A stretch of DNA of 64,000 nucleotides, from contig NZ_JPLA01000022.1 of NCBI RefSeq assembly GCF_001010355.1, positions 1 to 64,000 on the forward strand. Direction: 5' to 3'. The notes below the pieces were generated by a model, which saw only the letters and a list, made by a program, of their open reading frames with translations, was not told where the DNA came from and searched no databases. The translations under genes and the position numbers were made by a program. This DNA is from Dyella japonica DSM 16301 (GTDB lineage: Bacteria > Pseudomonadota > Gammaproteobacteria > Xanthomonadales > Rhodanobacteraceae). Below are positions 17,065 through 24,612 of the stretch, piece by piece; position 1 is the stretch's first letter; each line of letters begins with the position of its first letter.

Positions 17065-18120
17065 ATGGCAGCGAATCGGACTGCGAAAACAGCTGACGAC
17101 TATCGGCGCCGGGTAGATCAGATTCGCCGTCAGGTGGCTAAACCACTTGGCGTCAAAAACCCACGATTGGTGTCACTTCTGACGCTCGTTGAACACTTGA
17201 TTGATCGTCGGGAGGCAAGTCGGGATCTGGCTTCGAAATCGGTCAGGTCCGCCGGACGGGAGCTATTCCGCCATCTGGAGAAGAAGGCCATTTCGCGTGG
17301 TACTTGGCGCCAATACAAGAGCTCGCTTCTGTTTGTGCTCGAAGAAGAGCGCGAGGCGGCGATCGAGGGTGTTGTGGCTGAGGAATTGGACGAGGCGATC
17401 GCGAGGCTACGAGCGGAGAGCCAATCAGGCTGCCTGAAACAGAGTGATCGGACGTCAGGTCAGAAGGCGAAAGCCTTTTCTTCTGCAGATTTCGAGATCG
17501 TTGCCAACTATTTGGAGTCGCGTATTGGCGGCAAACGTGGTCACCGACATGCCAATGCGTTGCTGACCTTTTTGAGGGCGAATCGACTGGTAGGACTGCG
17601 CCCTGCCGAGTGGGAGTCGGCCGGTCTTGTCGACCTCCAAGGTGGTCTTGCCCTCAGAGTCGGTAATGCGAAGCACACCAATGGCCGAGCCAACGGGTCG
17701 CACCGTCACCTTCTTTTGGATGGGCTATCGCCGGAGCAGATCGGCCACCTAGACGAGATGCTGCGCATGCTCGTGAACTTTGAGAGCGATCCTGAGTATG
17801 ACTTCGATCGCCATATGCACCAGCTTCGCTTGTATATGGGCAAGGTGGTGCGGCGCTGCCTTGGCAAGCGCAAGCGCTACCCATCCATGTATAGCTTTCG
17901 GCATCAGTTTGTGGCCAATGCGAAGTCTGGATCACGCTCGCAAGAGGAAATCGCTGCCTTGATGGGCCATGGCAGCAATGCGACGGCAAGCCAGCACTAC
18001 GGCCGCAGGGTCGTAGGTGAGGGCGACGTGGGCGTTACTGCCCTGGCTAGCGAAGTGGCTACAGTTCGGCATAACCCCAAAGCCACCGGCCATCGGCCGG
18101 CACTGCGCCTGACTCGTTGA
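17065..18120 (+). CDS. Tyrosine recombinase (integrase) of island 1
   Basis: The 351-residue protein starts at an ATG with AGGAG 4 bases upstream. The N-terminal half is a helical core-binding domain. The catalytic half contains VGLRPAEWESAG (first Arg), GNAKHTNGRANGSHRHLLL (beta-hairpin Lys region), YSFRHQFVANAKS (box II with Arg-His), EEIAALMGHGSNATASQHYG (His/Gly-His and the nucleophile Tyr). All key residues appear present, so it may be active. It would integrate or excise an element by site-specific recombination. Its 3' end is repeated at 19227-19292 and a related recombinase 3' end lies at 18386-18628, both linked to copies of an exonuclease 3' end, which suggests that gene end as the attachment target. 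Confidence 0.88.
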   Translation: MAANRTAKTADDYRRRVDQIRRQVAKPLGVKNPRLVSLLTLVEHLIDRREASRDLASKSVRSAGRELFRHLEKKAISRGTWRQYKSSLLFVLEEEREAAIEGVVAEELDEAIARLRAESQSGCLKQSDRTSGQKAKAFSSADFEIVANYLESRIGGKRGHRHANALLTFLRANRLVGLRPAEWESAGLVDLQGGLALRVGNAKHTNGRANGSHRHLLLDGLSPEQIGHLDEMLRMLVNFESDPEYDFDRHMHQLRLYMGKVVRRCLGKRKRYPSMYSFRHQFVANAKSGSRSQEEIAALMGHGSNATASQHYGRRVVGEGDVGVTALASEVATVRHNPKATGHRPALRLTR

Positions 18121-18240
18121 GCTCAAAACCAAAATCGAGTTATTGGACGCACAAATCGCTTCCAATGCCCACATGCCCCAAAGGCTCAGGTACGCGGCTC
18201 GCAAAGCCTCTGCGTCGACTTTGAGGTGGTGACGCCGCGA
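18061..18240. repeat. Direct repeat copy A: recombinase 3' end plus exonuclease 3' end
   Basis: This segment joins the last 20 codons of the recombinase to about 110 bases that, on the minus strand, encode RRHHLKVDAEALRAAYLSLW. That is a diverged copy of the C-terminus of the exonuclease gene at 19342 (RRHHALVDAHALRSACLSLC). The same junction recurs at 19225-19400. It is best explained as an attachment-site duplication. Confidence 0.7.
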
Positions 18241-18385
18241 TTGAAGTTCTGGGTGCCGATGCTGGCCGTGTTGAGCTTCTGCAGCACGCGGCTCAGGTCC
18301 GCGTGCGTGGCGGTGGGCCGGCGATGCGCTTGCACGGAGTGCCGGCACCGCGAGCGCTTCAGCATTCAAGTTCGACCACAGAGCT

Positions 18386-18628
18386 AGGTACCAGATCCTT
18401 TACTCTCTGCGTCATCAATTTGCCGCAGACGCAAAAGCCGTTGGGTGTTCGAGGGCTGAGATTGCGGCCGTGGTGGGCCACGGAGTTGAGGAGACCGCGA
18501 CCACGCAATATGGGCGAAAGGGCAGTGGGAGGGGGCCGATGAAGGTCAAGCCAGTAGCAGTAGAAGTTGCTGCCGTTCGTCACGATAAAAGGATCGGACA
18601 GCGGCTGAGCCGCGCTGTGCCTGCTTGA
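18386..18628 (+). pseudogene. Second tyrosine recombinase, C-terminal remnant
   Basis: The frame reads RYQILYSLRHQFAADAKAVG, then CSRAEIAAVVGHGVEETATT and QYGRKGSGRGPM, ending in LSRAVPA. It matches the last catalytic boxes of the intact recombinase 300 bases upstream (SFRHQFVANAK, EEIAALMGHG, QHYGRR) but is clearly a different gene. The first two thirds are absent. It directly abuts the Tc-toxin fragment. It is the trace of an earlier element that used the same site. Confidence 0.8.
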
Positions 18629-18629
18629 G

Positions 18630-19208
18630 GCCGCGATTATCTGGCTGTTGCTGAATCGGGAACGTTACCTGCCATTCGAGGGCGCCGGCGTTATCAGCGC
18701 GTTGTCTTTAAAGCTGCTCGGTCAGCCACCGTCGTTCGATTACGACACGATGGCCGACGTTGTGCTCACCGTCCGCTATACCGCACGACCGGACGGAGAT
18801 CGCGCGGAAGCCGAAATGAGCGCCACACAGTGGCTAAAAACGCACGCTGCACGAGTCTTTTCGATGAGGCAAGAGTTCGGCGCTGAATGGGCGGGGTTTA
18901 AGCGTCCGCGTTCGGAAGGTGACGGCCCCGCAGTCTTGAAATTCTCGCTCACGCCCGATCAGTTCCCTTTCCGGATGGAGGCGGTTACCGACAAGCCGAA
19001 GCGCTTGCACCTGTTCTTTTCAGGAAATGCCGATGGAGATGTCGAGCTGCGACGAAACGGCACCAAACTGGGCAAGACCGCCTTGGTGAACGAGATGACT
19101 TTCGCGTCGAACGACCTGCAGGTGAGTGGGGAGTACGAACTGCAATTCGACTCCAACATACTTGAGGATCTGTGGCTTGTAGTCGATTGGCAAGCCGAGG
19201 ACGCATAA
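18630..19208 (+). pseudogene. Tc toxin A component, C-terminal fragment
   Basis: The frame contains NRERYLPFEGAGVISALSLK, FDYDTMADVVLTVRYTARPD and a C-terminal beta-rich stretch ending LEDLWLVVDWQAEDA. The YLPFEG-G--S...YDT--DV---+RYTAR pattern is the TcB-binding C-terminus of TcA/TcdA-type insecticidal toxin subunits, which are normally over 2000 residues. Only about 190 residues remain, and the only possible start is a TTG at 18648 without a ribosome-binding site. No TcB or TcC partner is in the window. It looks like chromosomal or cargo debris left between two integration events; a truncated small protein is less likely. Confidence 0.7.
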
Positions 19209-19224
19209 GTGGATATCTGCCACG

Positions 19225-19400
19225 ATGTGACCTCGGTTGGGCATTGCCGCAAAGCCGCCGGCCATCGGCTGGCACGGCGCTTGACTCGCTGAGCACAAAG
19301 CCAAAATTGAGTTGCGGGGCGCGCATGCCGCGCCCCAATGCTCATATACCACAGAGGCTCAGACAGGCGGACCGCAGGGCGTGCGCGTCGACAAGTGCAT
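19225..19400. repeat. Direct repeat copy B: recombinase 3' end plus exonuclease 3' end
   Basis: At 19227-19292 the plus strand encodes CRKAAGHRLARRLTR and a TGA, a remnant of the recombinase tail (PKATGHRPALRLTR). After about 50 bases follows the genuine 3' end of the minus-strand exonuclease gene. Copy A is at 18061-18240. The two flank the recombinase remnant and the Tc fragment. Confidence 0.7.
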
Positions 19401-19821
19401 GGTGACGACGCGCCTGCTCTTCGGGATGACTTCCCCACCATCGGACCATAGGTTCACGCATGTCTTCGAAAAATTGCCAGCGTAAGTCCGCCGGAACCGG
19501 CTCGTCGGGCTTGGACGTTTGAAAGCCATTGATGACGTATTGGCACAAGGCGCGATCGGCGCCGAAGTCGTAGCAAATCCGGGGGCGCTCCACGCTGGCT
19601 AGGAACTTACGAAGCTGGCGCGTCATCACCGCCTCGCTCATGGCCGTGGGTCCCCGATCGAGCAGCGGATAAACCACGGTCTTCACCCACGGCGTCGGGT
19701 CGACAGGCAAAGGATCGCGCTCGGCGTAGAAAACGTGCTGGAGATCCAAGCTGACAAGAGCCAGCGAAACCAAATCCGAGGCGAGTACGTCCGCCCACTC
19801 GCAATCTAAGAATAGATCCAC
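19342..19821 (-). CDS. DEDD-type 3'-5' exonuclease (RNase T-like), second of a tandem pair
   Basis: The GTG start at 19821 has GGAGGA 9 bases upstream. The 159-residue product opens VDLFLDCEWADVLASDLVSL (first acidic pair of the DEDD fold), has ICYDFGADRALCQYVINGF (third Asp), and ends with RRHHALVDAHALRSACLSLC, where the His-x4-Asp of the DEDDh class is clear. The size and form resemble Rv2179c-like 3'-5' exoribonucleases. RNA trimming is therefore the likely activity. It begins 2 bases after the stop of its paralogue and is the last gene of a five-gene minus-strand operon. Its 3' end is duplicated at 18121-18240 and seems to be an integration target. Confidence 0.75.
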   Translation of the reverse strand: MDLFLDCEWADVLASDLVSLALVSLDLQHVFYAERDPLPVDPTPWVKTVVYPLLDRGPTAMSEAVMTRQLRKFLASVERPRICYDFGADRALCQYVINGFQTSKPDEPVPADLRWQFFEDMREPMVRWWGSHPEEQARRHHALVDAHALRSACLSLCGI

Positions 19822-19823
19822 GA

Positions 19824-20321
19824 CTACGTCCTCCCTGTGCTGTTGCGATCCATCCACGCCAGCCAGCCCGCACGATGCGCTAGGGCGTCGTGCAGGGCGT
19901 GATGCCACGGATGGGCGGGATGCCCGTGGTAGCGAGCCACTGCCGTGTCGTACACGGTCGTATCAATCAGCGTGCGAAGGTCATAGAGCACCGGGTTCAC
20001 GTTGGCCGGCAGGGTGCCGCCCATGGCCATCAGTAGCAGGTCGCGGTCGATGGCCGAATCACTGGCCAACTGCACACGACGTGGCAATACCTGAAACCAG
20101 GCGTGCAGCCGGTGGCCAAGCTCCGGCCGGGTGCAGAGCGCCCCAGCGTCTTCGCCCAAGTGTGGCAGCACGTTGGCCACGACGAAGTGGTTGCACGAGG
20201 TACGCAAGAAGTCGGTGCGCTCCAGATAGATCGAGCGCTGCCCATCCTCGGTGACCATGCCAACGCTCACCAGCTCGCGCCGGTATTCGTCGGTGTATTC
20301 GGTATCGAGAAAGATCAACAT
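19824..20321 (-). CDS. DEDD-type 3'-5' exonuclease (RNase T-like), first of a tandem pair
   Basis: The 165-residue protein reads MLIFLDTEYTDEYRRELVSV (Asp-x-Glu), ...QLASDSAIDRDLLLMAMGG (Asp), and HPWHHALHDALAHRAGWLA (His-x4-Asp). All four acidic positions of a DEDDh exonuclease are in place. It shares the family of the next gene with low identity, so the pair is an old duplication. Rv2179c-like exoribonuclease is the best match by motif. It lies between the HAD gene (15-base gap) and its paralogue (2-base gap) in one operon. Two exonucleases beside a HAD of the RNA-repair type argue for RNA processing or defence. Confidence 0.75.
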   Translation of the reverse strand: MLIFLDTEYTDEYRRELVSVGMVTEDGQRSIYLERTDFLRTSCNHFVVANVLPHLGEDAGALCTRPELGHRLHAWFQVLPRRVQLASDSAIDRDLLLMAMGGTLPANVNPVLYDLRTLIDTTVYDTAVARYHGHPAHPWHHALHDALAHRAGWLAWMDRNSTGRT

Positions 20322-20336
20322 AGCGGCGCAGGTCTG

Positions 20337-20840
20337 TCAGCGGTTCTTGGACATCCGGGCCAACCGATGTTCGAGCGTCATCCGGACATCAGGTTCGCTC
20401 AACCCGAGGATTGGGTTGCACGTAATCAGGTGACGTTTGGCTTCCAGTGGCCAGCCTTCGGCATCGTCATCGATCGCCAGCCAGTCTTCAGGCATGCGGT
20501 GGCGGACGTCTTTGATGATCTGTTCGTACCGGGTCGAGTGATTCAACCACCAAAAGAGCAGTTCATCGTCCCCGGTCATTTTGCTGTGCCACGTCGCGCC
20601 AATGACCCGACTTCGCAACCCTTCGGGAAGTCGATCCGCGGCGTATTGAAAGCCTTTGACTCTTACCCAGCTTGTCGACAACACAATCTTGAAGTCGGGG
20701 TAGGGCGACAAAATGCTTTCGAGTCGCGATGCGTACTCGAATAGCGTGCCCACGCCGCGGAGAACGGCTCGGTTGCGTTGGTCGAGATAGACGTCGTAGT
20801 GGTGAAGGACGCCATCAAAATCGAGGTAGATGATCACCAC
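20337..20840 (-). CDS. HAD-superfamily protein of the RNA-repair-associated type
   Basis: The 167-residue protein opens VIIYLDFDGVLHHYDVYLDQ, with HAD motif I DxDG. It has VLSTSWVRVKGFQYAADRLP as motif II, and WLAIDDDAEGWPLEAKRHL as the acidic motif IV. The short form without a cap domain matches the HAD domain found in 'Swiss Army Knife' RNA-repair proteins and in stand-alone phage-related phosphatases. A 3' or 5' phosphate on RNA or nucleotides is the likely substrate; this follows from family knowledge, not from the sequence alone. The start is GTG at 20840 (or the next GTG). The upstream gene ends 1 base before it, so translation is coupled. Confidence 0.7.
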   Translation of the reverse strand: MVIIYLDFDGVLHHYDVYLDQRNRAVLRGVGTLFEYASRLESILSPYPDFKIVLSTSWVRVKGFQYAADRLPEGLRSRVIGATWHSKMTGDDELLFWWLNHSTRYEQIIKDVRHRMPEDWLAIDDDAEGWPLEAKRHLITCNPILGLSEPDVRMTLEHRLARMSKNR

Positions 20841-20841
20841 G

Positions 20842-21147
20842 TCAGAGTCCCAGCCGGCTCAGGTAGGGGTACTCCTCGGCTGGAATATGCCGAGAGCTTT
20901 GCTCAGCGATTTCAATGATTTCATCTGCCCTTGCATCCGTCCCGTCCGCACAGATTCTTAACTCCTTGTGCTTTTCCTTGACGTCAGTGATGGTCACAGT
21001 GAGTCCTGTGGCTCGGATGTGCTCAAGCAGTTCTTTGCTGAATTCGTGGAGCAGTGGAGCCCAGCTGTCCGGGCAAGCAAATGCAAATTGGGCGCCGTAG
21101 AGCTCGGGATAAGCCGCGCAGAGGTGCTTGCTGTTTTCCTCGTTCAT
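20842..21147 (-). CDS. Hypothetical protein in the exonuclease-HAD operon
   Basis: The 101-residue product reads MNEENSKHLCAAYPELYGAQ, FAFACPDSWAPLLHEFSKEL, LEHIRATGLTVTITDVKEKH and ends PAEEYPYLSRLGL. It appears to be a small alpha/beta protein. I do not recognise it, although 'CPDSWAPLLHE' style segments occur in small immunity- or phage-type hypotheticals. The ATG at 21147 is preferred over much longer in-frame options because those overlap the upstream membrane-protein gene. It lies 31 bases after that gene and couples to the HAD gene. Confidence 0.6.
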   Translation of the reverse strand: MNEENSKHLCAAYPELYGAQFAFACPDSWAPLLHEFSKELLEHIRATGLTVTITDVKEKHKELRICADGTDARADEIIEIAEQSSRHIPAEEYPYLSRLGL

Positions 21148-21178
21148 AAAAGCCGCCTGTTCTGGAATCACGGTGAGC

Positions 21179-21643
21179 TCAGGTCGAGGAGCGCCGTAAC
21201 TCCTGCGACATGGCCGTGGCAGGCAGTCGCAGGGCCAACAGCCTTGCCGCCCAAATCCAAAGCAGCAATCCAAATCCATAAAGCGGCAGCAGGAACAGGC
21301 CATAGAAAAGCAGCTTGAACGCTTCGACCTTTTGCTGTGACACCAGACGACAGCTTTGTTCGACAGCTTCTGTTGTGCGGCCCTCACTTTGGACGGCATA
21401 GAGCACATGTCGCTTGACGCTCCCAAGGAATCGAGGAAAGCGGACTTCGGTGAAGAAGAAAGTTTGGGTCCCGCGATTCCGGAGTAGGGAGTCGAGGACG
21501 GGTAACGTCATCACGCCCTCGCAGTAGCCGTCGCTTCCGCTTTCGGTGTTGAAGCGCAGATACGAGTAATGCCTGGCGCCGTTCTGGTTTTCCTCAATAG
21601 AACCCCAGCTAGCCAGATGACCGGTGATTGTGCGGAGTGCCAT
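21179..21643 (-). CDS. Hypothetical membrane protein, first gene of the operon
   Basis: The 154-residue protein has a soluble N-terminal domain of about 100 residues (MALRTITGHLASWGSIEENQ, RHYSYLRFNTESGSDGYCEG). A strong hydrophobic region of about 25 residues follows (LLFYGLFLLPLYGFGLLLWI), with a short basic tail. The family is not recognised. It starts the minus-strand operon and is divergent from the 317-residue duplicated-domain protein. Its first seven codons and leader also occur in island 2 at 57356-57380 (ATGGCACTTCGCACAATCAC on the minus strand), where the rest is gone. Confidence 0.6.
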   Translation of the reverse strand: MALRTITGHLASWGSIEENQNGARHYSYLRFNTESGSDGYCEGVMTLPVLDSLLRNRGTQTFFFTEVRFPRFLGSVKRHVLYAVQSEGRTTEAVEQSCRLVSQQKVEAFKLLFYGLFLLPLYGFGLLLWIWAARLLALRLPATAMSQELRRSST

Positions 21644-21853
21644 TTCACGCCCCTAATTCACAGCTGTCCCATTGGTTGACGCGATCACTGGCATGGTCGC
21701 GTGAGTTCCCTGGTGCGAACCAGGTGATCGGCAATTTATCACCATCATTACAATCAAAACAATCATTGATATTGACGGGTTCGTGGTTGGTTCAGGCAGA
21801 CGAGGTTGAAGGCAGGGATTACACTGATGGTATTGATCGCTTTGAGGTGGTTT
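21644..21853. promoter_or_regulatory. Divergent control region, duplicated in island 2
   Basis: These 210 bases separate the minus-strand operon from the plus-strand 317-residue protein and are recognisably copied at 57370-57581. Conserved blocks are TTGACGCG-TCACTG-C-TGGT with CGCGTGA (an imperfect GCGATCA/TGGTCGC inverted repeat), an AT-rich stretch ATCACCATC-TACAAT-AAAAC, and GATTACACTGATGGTATTGA just before the start. Conservation in a non-coding stretch points to shared promoters and an operator. Confidence 0.6.
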
Positions 21854-22807
21854 ATGGGAGGCGCCGGCAGCGCACGTGGCGAAGGACCAACGGCCGGGCC
21901 TGACTCGGGTCTTCCGCCCCTGACGCTTCGTTCGAGATCCGACCATCTATTGGTGGTCGTCTCAGGGCGCCTGTCTCGGTCCGGACACTCGCCACTCCAG
22001 GTGGCCATTCCTCAAGAGCTTCTCGGCCGCCTGCGGTTCGAAACCATCGGCAGCACTAATCAGGTCCTTATCGCTCTTGTTCGCCAAGCCATTGCCTGGC
22101 TGGACGGCAACGGCCTAACGTTGCTCGCCGATGTCCATGAAGGGCCTGTCCCAGCGTCGCTGACGGCGACCAGGGCCATCCCAGGTCATCTCGTGGGGCA
22201 GGCGAAGCAGGATTTCATCCAGTCCCTGGATGACCTTTGGCCCAATGCCCGCCTTAGTTCAGTGCCGCGGGACGGACATTTGCTTGCCGTCCAGATGGAG
22301 CGACAACCCAGAGCGGACGCTCAGCTCACTCAGATTTCCATTCCCAACGAAGTCCTGATACGCCTGCAGCGCGATGGTGTTGGTGCAGTCAGTCAGTTGG
22401 TTATTTCGCTCGCTCGCTATGCCATTCGTCGATTGGACAACGAGAAGCTTTCTTTGGATGTCGCAGCAGAATCAGCAGCTCAACCGATCTCAACGGATGA
22501 GCCAAATGCGAAGCAATCTACTGGTGGCTTTAATGGGGCTCCCCAAGCGGCGGAGGGTATGACAGTCGCGGCTTTGATGAACGCGCTCTCAAAGCTCCCC
22601 AAAGACGCGTATGTCGCGTTCGGCGAAGGTGACAGACGCTGGTGGGATATAGACCGAGTGGAATTGGCTAATGATCATGCGTGCCAGCGCCCCCCGGGGC
22701 GTCAGAAAATCCCCACAGAACAAGGTGCGGCTGTTGTATTGCTCCGGGGAAGCCCATCTGACGTCTACGAATTTGACGCCAGCGAGATCGACGACATTGG
22801 GGACTAG
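21854..22807 (+). CDS. Hypothetical protein with an internal domain duplication
   Basis: The ATG at 21854 matches the ATG of the copy at 57582; an upstream TTG at 21806 is the alternative. The 317-residue product contains two related units of about 65 residues: VAIPQELLGRLRFETIGSTN + QVLIALVRQAIAWLDGNGLT, and ISIPNEVLIRLQRDGVGAVS + QLVISLARYAIRRLDNEKLS. Each looks like a beta strand followed by helices, perhaps ribbon-helix-helix-like. The C-terminal 85 residues (MTVAALMNALSKLPKDAYVA...AAVVLLRGSPSDVYEFDASE) form another domain seen in small hypotheticals. I cannot name a function. It lies 251 bases upstream of hsdM in the same direction, and the same pairing recurs in island 2. DNA-binding control of the R-M genes is a reasonable guess. 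Confidence 0.6.
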   Translation: MGGAGSARGEGPTAGPDSGLPPLTLRSRSDHLLVVVSGRLSRSGHSPLQVAIPQELLGRLRFETIGSTNQVLIALVRQAIAWLDGNGLTLLADVHEGPVPASLTATRAIPGHLVGQAKQDFIQSLDDLWPNARLSSVPRDGHLLAVQMERQPRADAQLTQISIPNEVLIRLQRDGVGAVSQLVISLARYAIRRLDNEKLSLDVAAESAAQPISTDEPNAKQSTGGFNGAPQAAEGMTVAALMNALSKLPKDAYVAFGEGDRRWWDIDRVELANDHACQRPPGRQKIPTEQGAAVVLLRGSPSDVYEFDASEIDDIGD

Positions 22808-23058
22808 GTCGGGCTGGCGAAAGTACTGTACTAGCTGGCAAGAAGAGCCGATGGTGATAGGTGTTGTAGAAAAAGCCGAGACTCAAGCCCGCTGCCAAAC
22901 GTCCGATTTAGTGACCAGAAGATCAAACTGGTGAGCAAAAAGTGCTGATGGTGATGGTGTTGGTTGTAAAGCAGCCTGCATAGGCTGACAAAGCCACACT
23001 CATGAAGACAAAGTTCAAACATGCTGTCCAGTAACGCACACGGAAAAGCGAAAAGCTA
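22808..23058 (+). promoter_or_regulatory. Leader of hsdM, conserved in island 2
   Basis: The region has no ORF but is closely copied at about 58560-58808. Examples are AGCTGGCAAGAAGAGCCGAT, then GGTGTTGTAG, GCCGAGACTCAAGC and the final CGGAAAAG-CGAAAGCTA. It ends at the hsdM start. It may hold the hsd promoter or a structured leader. Confidence 0.5.
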
Positions 23059-24612
23059 ATGATCGAAGATATCAAAAAGACACTCTGGGCCGCTGCCGAC
23101 AAGCTGCGCGCCAACATGGACGCCGCCGAGTACAAGCACATCGTGCTGGGTCTCATCTTTCTCAAATACATCTCCGATACGTTTGCTGGGTGCCGTGCGG
23201 AGCTGACCAAGCGTTTCGCTGACGAAAACGACGAATACTTTCTGCACGACGCCGACGAGAAAACCTTCGCCGACGAGCTCGAAGATCGCGATTACTACAA
23301 GGCCGTCAACGTCTTCTGGGTGCCAGAGAACGCGCGCTGGGAAAATTTGCGAAACGCCGCCAAGCAGACCGACATTGGCAAGCGCATCGACGAAGCCTTG
23401 GCTGACATCGAAACCGAAAACCCCAAGCTCAAGGGCATCCTCGACAAGCGCTACGCCCGTGCTCAGTTGCCAGATGGCAAGCTCGGCGAGCTGGTGGACC
23501 TCGTCTCCACCATTGGCTTCGGCGAGAACGCCAGTCAGGCGCGCGACGTGCTGGGGCAGGTCTACGAATACTTCCTTGGCCAGTTCGCCAGCGCTGAGGG
23601 TAAAAAGGGCGGACAGTTCTATACGCCGGCCTCCATCGTGAAAACGCTGGTCGCGGTGCTTGCTCCGCACCATGGCAAGGTCTACGACCCCTGCTGTGGC
23701 TCGGGTGGCATGTTCGTGCAGTCGGAGAAATTCATCGAAGCCCACGGCGGCAAGCTTGGTGATGTATCCATCTACGGGCAGGAATCCAACCCCACCACGT
23801 GGCGATTGGCGGCGATGAACCTCGCTCTTCGCGGCATCGACTACAACCTAGGCAAAGAGCCCGCCGATACGTTCGTGCGCAACCAGCACCCGGACCTGCG
23901 CGCCGACTTCGTGCTGGCTAATCCTCCGTTCAACGTTAGCGATTGGTGGCACGGCAGTCTGGAAGGTGACCCTCGCTGGGTCTACGGCACACCGCCGCAG
24001 GGCAATGCCAACTACGCGTGGCTACAGCACATGCTGTATCACCTCAAAGCCAACGGTCGCGCGGGCATTGTGCTCGCAAACGGCTCGATGAGTTCCAGCC
24101 AGAACTCCGAAGGTGACATTCGCCGCGCCATGGTGGATGCCGACGTGGTGGAGATCATGGTGGCCTTGCCCAGTCAGCTCTTCTTCAATACCCAGATTCC
24201 CGCCTGCCTATGGTTCCTCGCCAAAGAAAAGACCGCGCGCAAGGGCGAGGTGCTGTTCATCGACGCTCGTAAGGTCGGTACGATGATTAGCCGTGTTCAG
24301 GCTGAACTCACTGACGAAACTATTGAGCACATCGCTGGCACCGTGGCGGCTTGGCGCAGTGAAGAGGGCGCTAGCGACTATGCGGACATTCCCGGCTACT
24401 GTCGCTCGGTTAAGGTTGTCGAGATTGGCGAACACGGCCACGTGTTGACGCCAGGGCGCTACGTCGGTGCCGAGGAAGTCGAGGACGACGACGAAGCCTT
24501 TGGGGAGAAGATGCAGAAGCTCACCGAGAAGCTTGGCGAGCAAATGGCCAAGGGCGCGGAGCTGGACCAGTTGATTCGGCAGAAGCTGGGGGGGCTGGGG
24601 TATGAGTTCTGA
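23059..24612 (+). CDS. hsdM: Type I restriction-modification system, methyltransferase subunit
   Basis: The 517-residue protein starts [20 protein letters not shown], the typical HsdM N-terminal helical domain. The SAM-binding motif is [14 protein letters not shown] (about residue 213) and the N6-adenine catalytic motif is [13 protein letters not shown] (about 290). It methylates adenine in the specificity sequence chosen by HsdS and is also part of the restriction complex. Length is close to that of type IC enzymes such as EcoR124I HsdM. The stop overlaps hsdS by 11 bases. A decayed 5' copy of this gene is found at 58809-58961. All motifs are intact, so it should be functional. Confidence 0.95.
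   Translation: MIEDIKKTLWAAADKLRANMDAAEYKHIVLGLIFLKYISDTFAGCRAELTKRFADENDEYFLHDADEKTFADELEDRDYYKAVNVFWVPENARWENLRNAAKQTDIGKRIDEALADIETENPKLKGILDKRYARAQLPDGKLGELVDLVSTIGFGENASQARDVLGQVYEYFLGQFASAEGKKGGQFYTPASIVKTLVAVLAPHHGKVYDPCCGSGGMFVQSEKFIEAHGGKLGDVSIYGQESNPTTWRLAAMNLALRGIDYNLGKEPADTFVRNQHPDLRADFVLANPPFNVSDWWHGSLEGDPRWVYGTPPQGNANYAWLQHMLYHLKANGRAGIVLANGSMSSSQNSEGDIRRAMVDADVVEIMVALPSQLFFNTQIPACLWFLAKEKTARKGEVLFIDARKVGTMISRVQAELTDETIEHIAGTVAAWRSEEGASDYADIPGYCRSVKVVEIGEHGHVLTPGRYVGAEEVEDDDEAFGEKMQKLTEKLGEQMAKGAELDQLIRQKLGGLGYEF

Noticed and set aside
23056..23745. A 229-codon minus-strand ORF opposite hsdM.
   Set aside because: Antisense shadow of the conserved methyltransferase gene.
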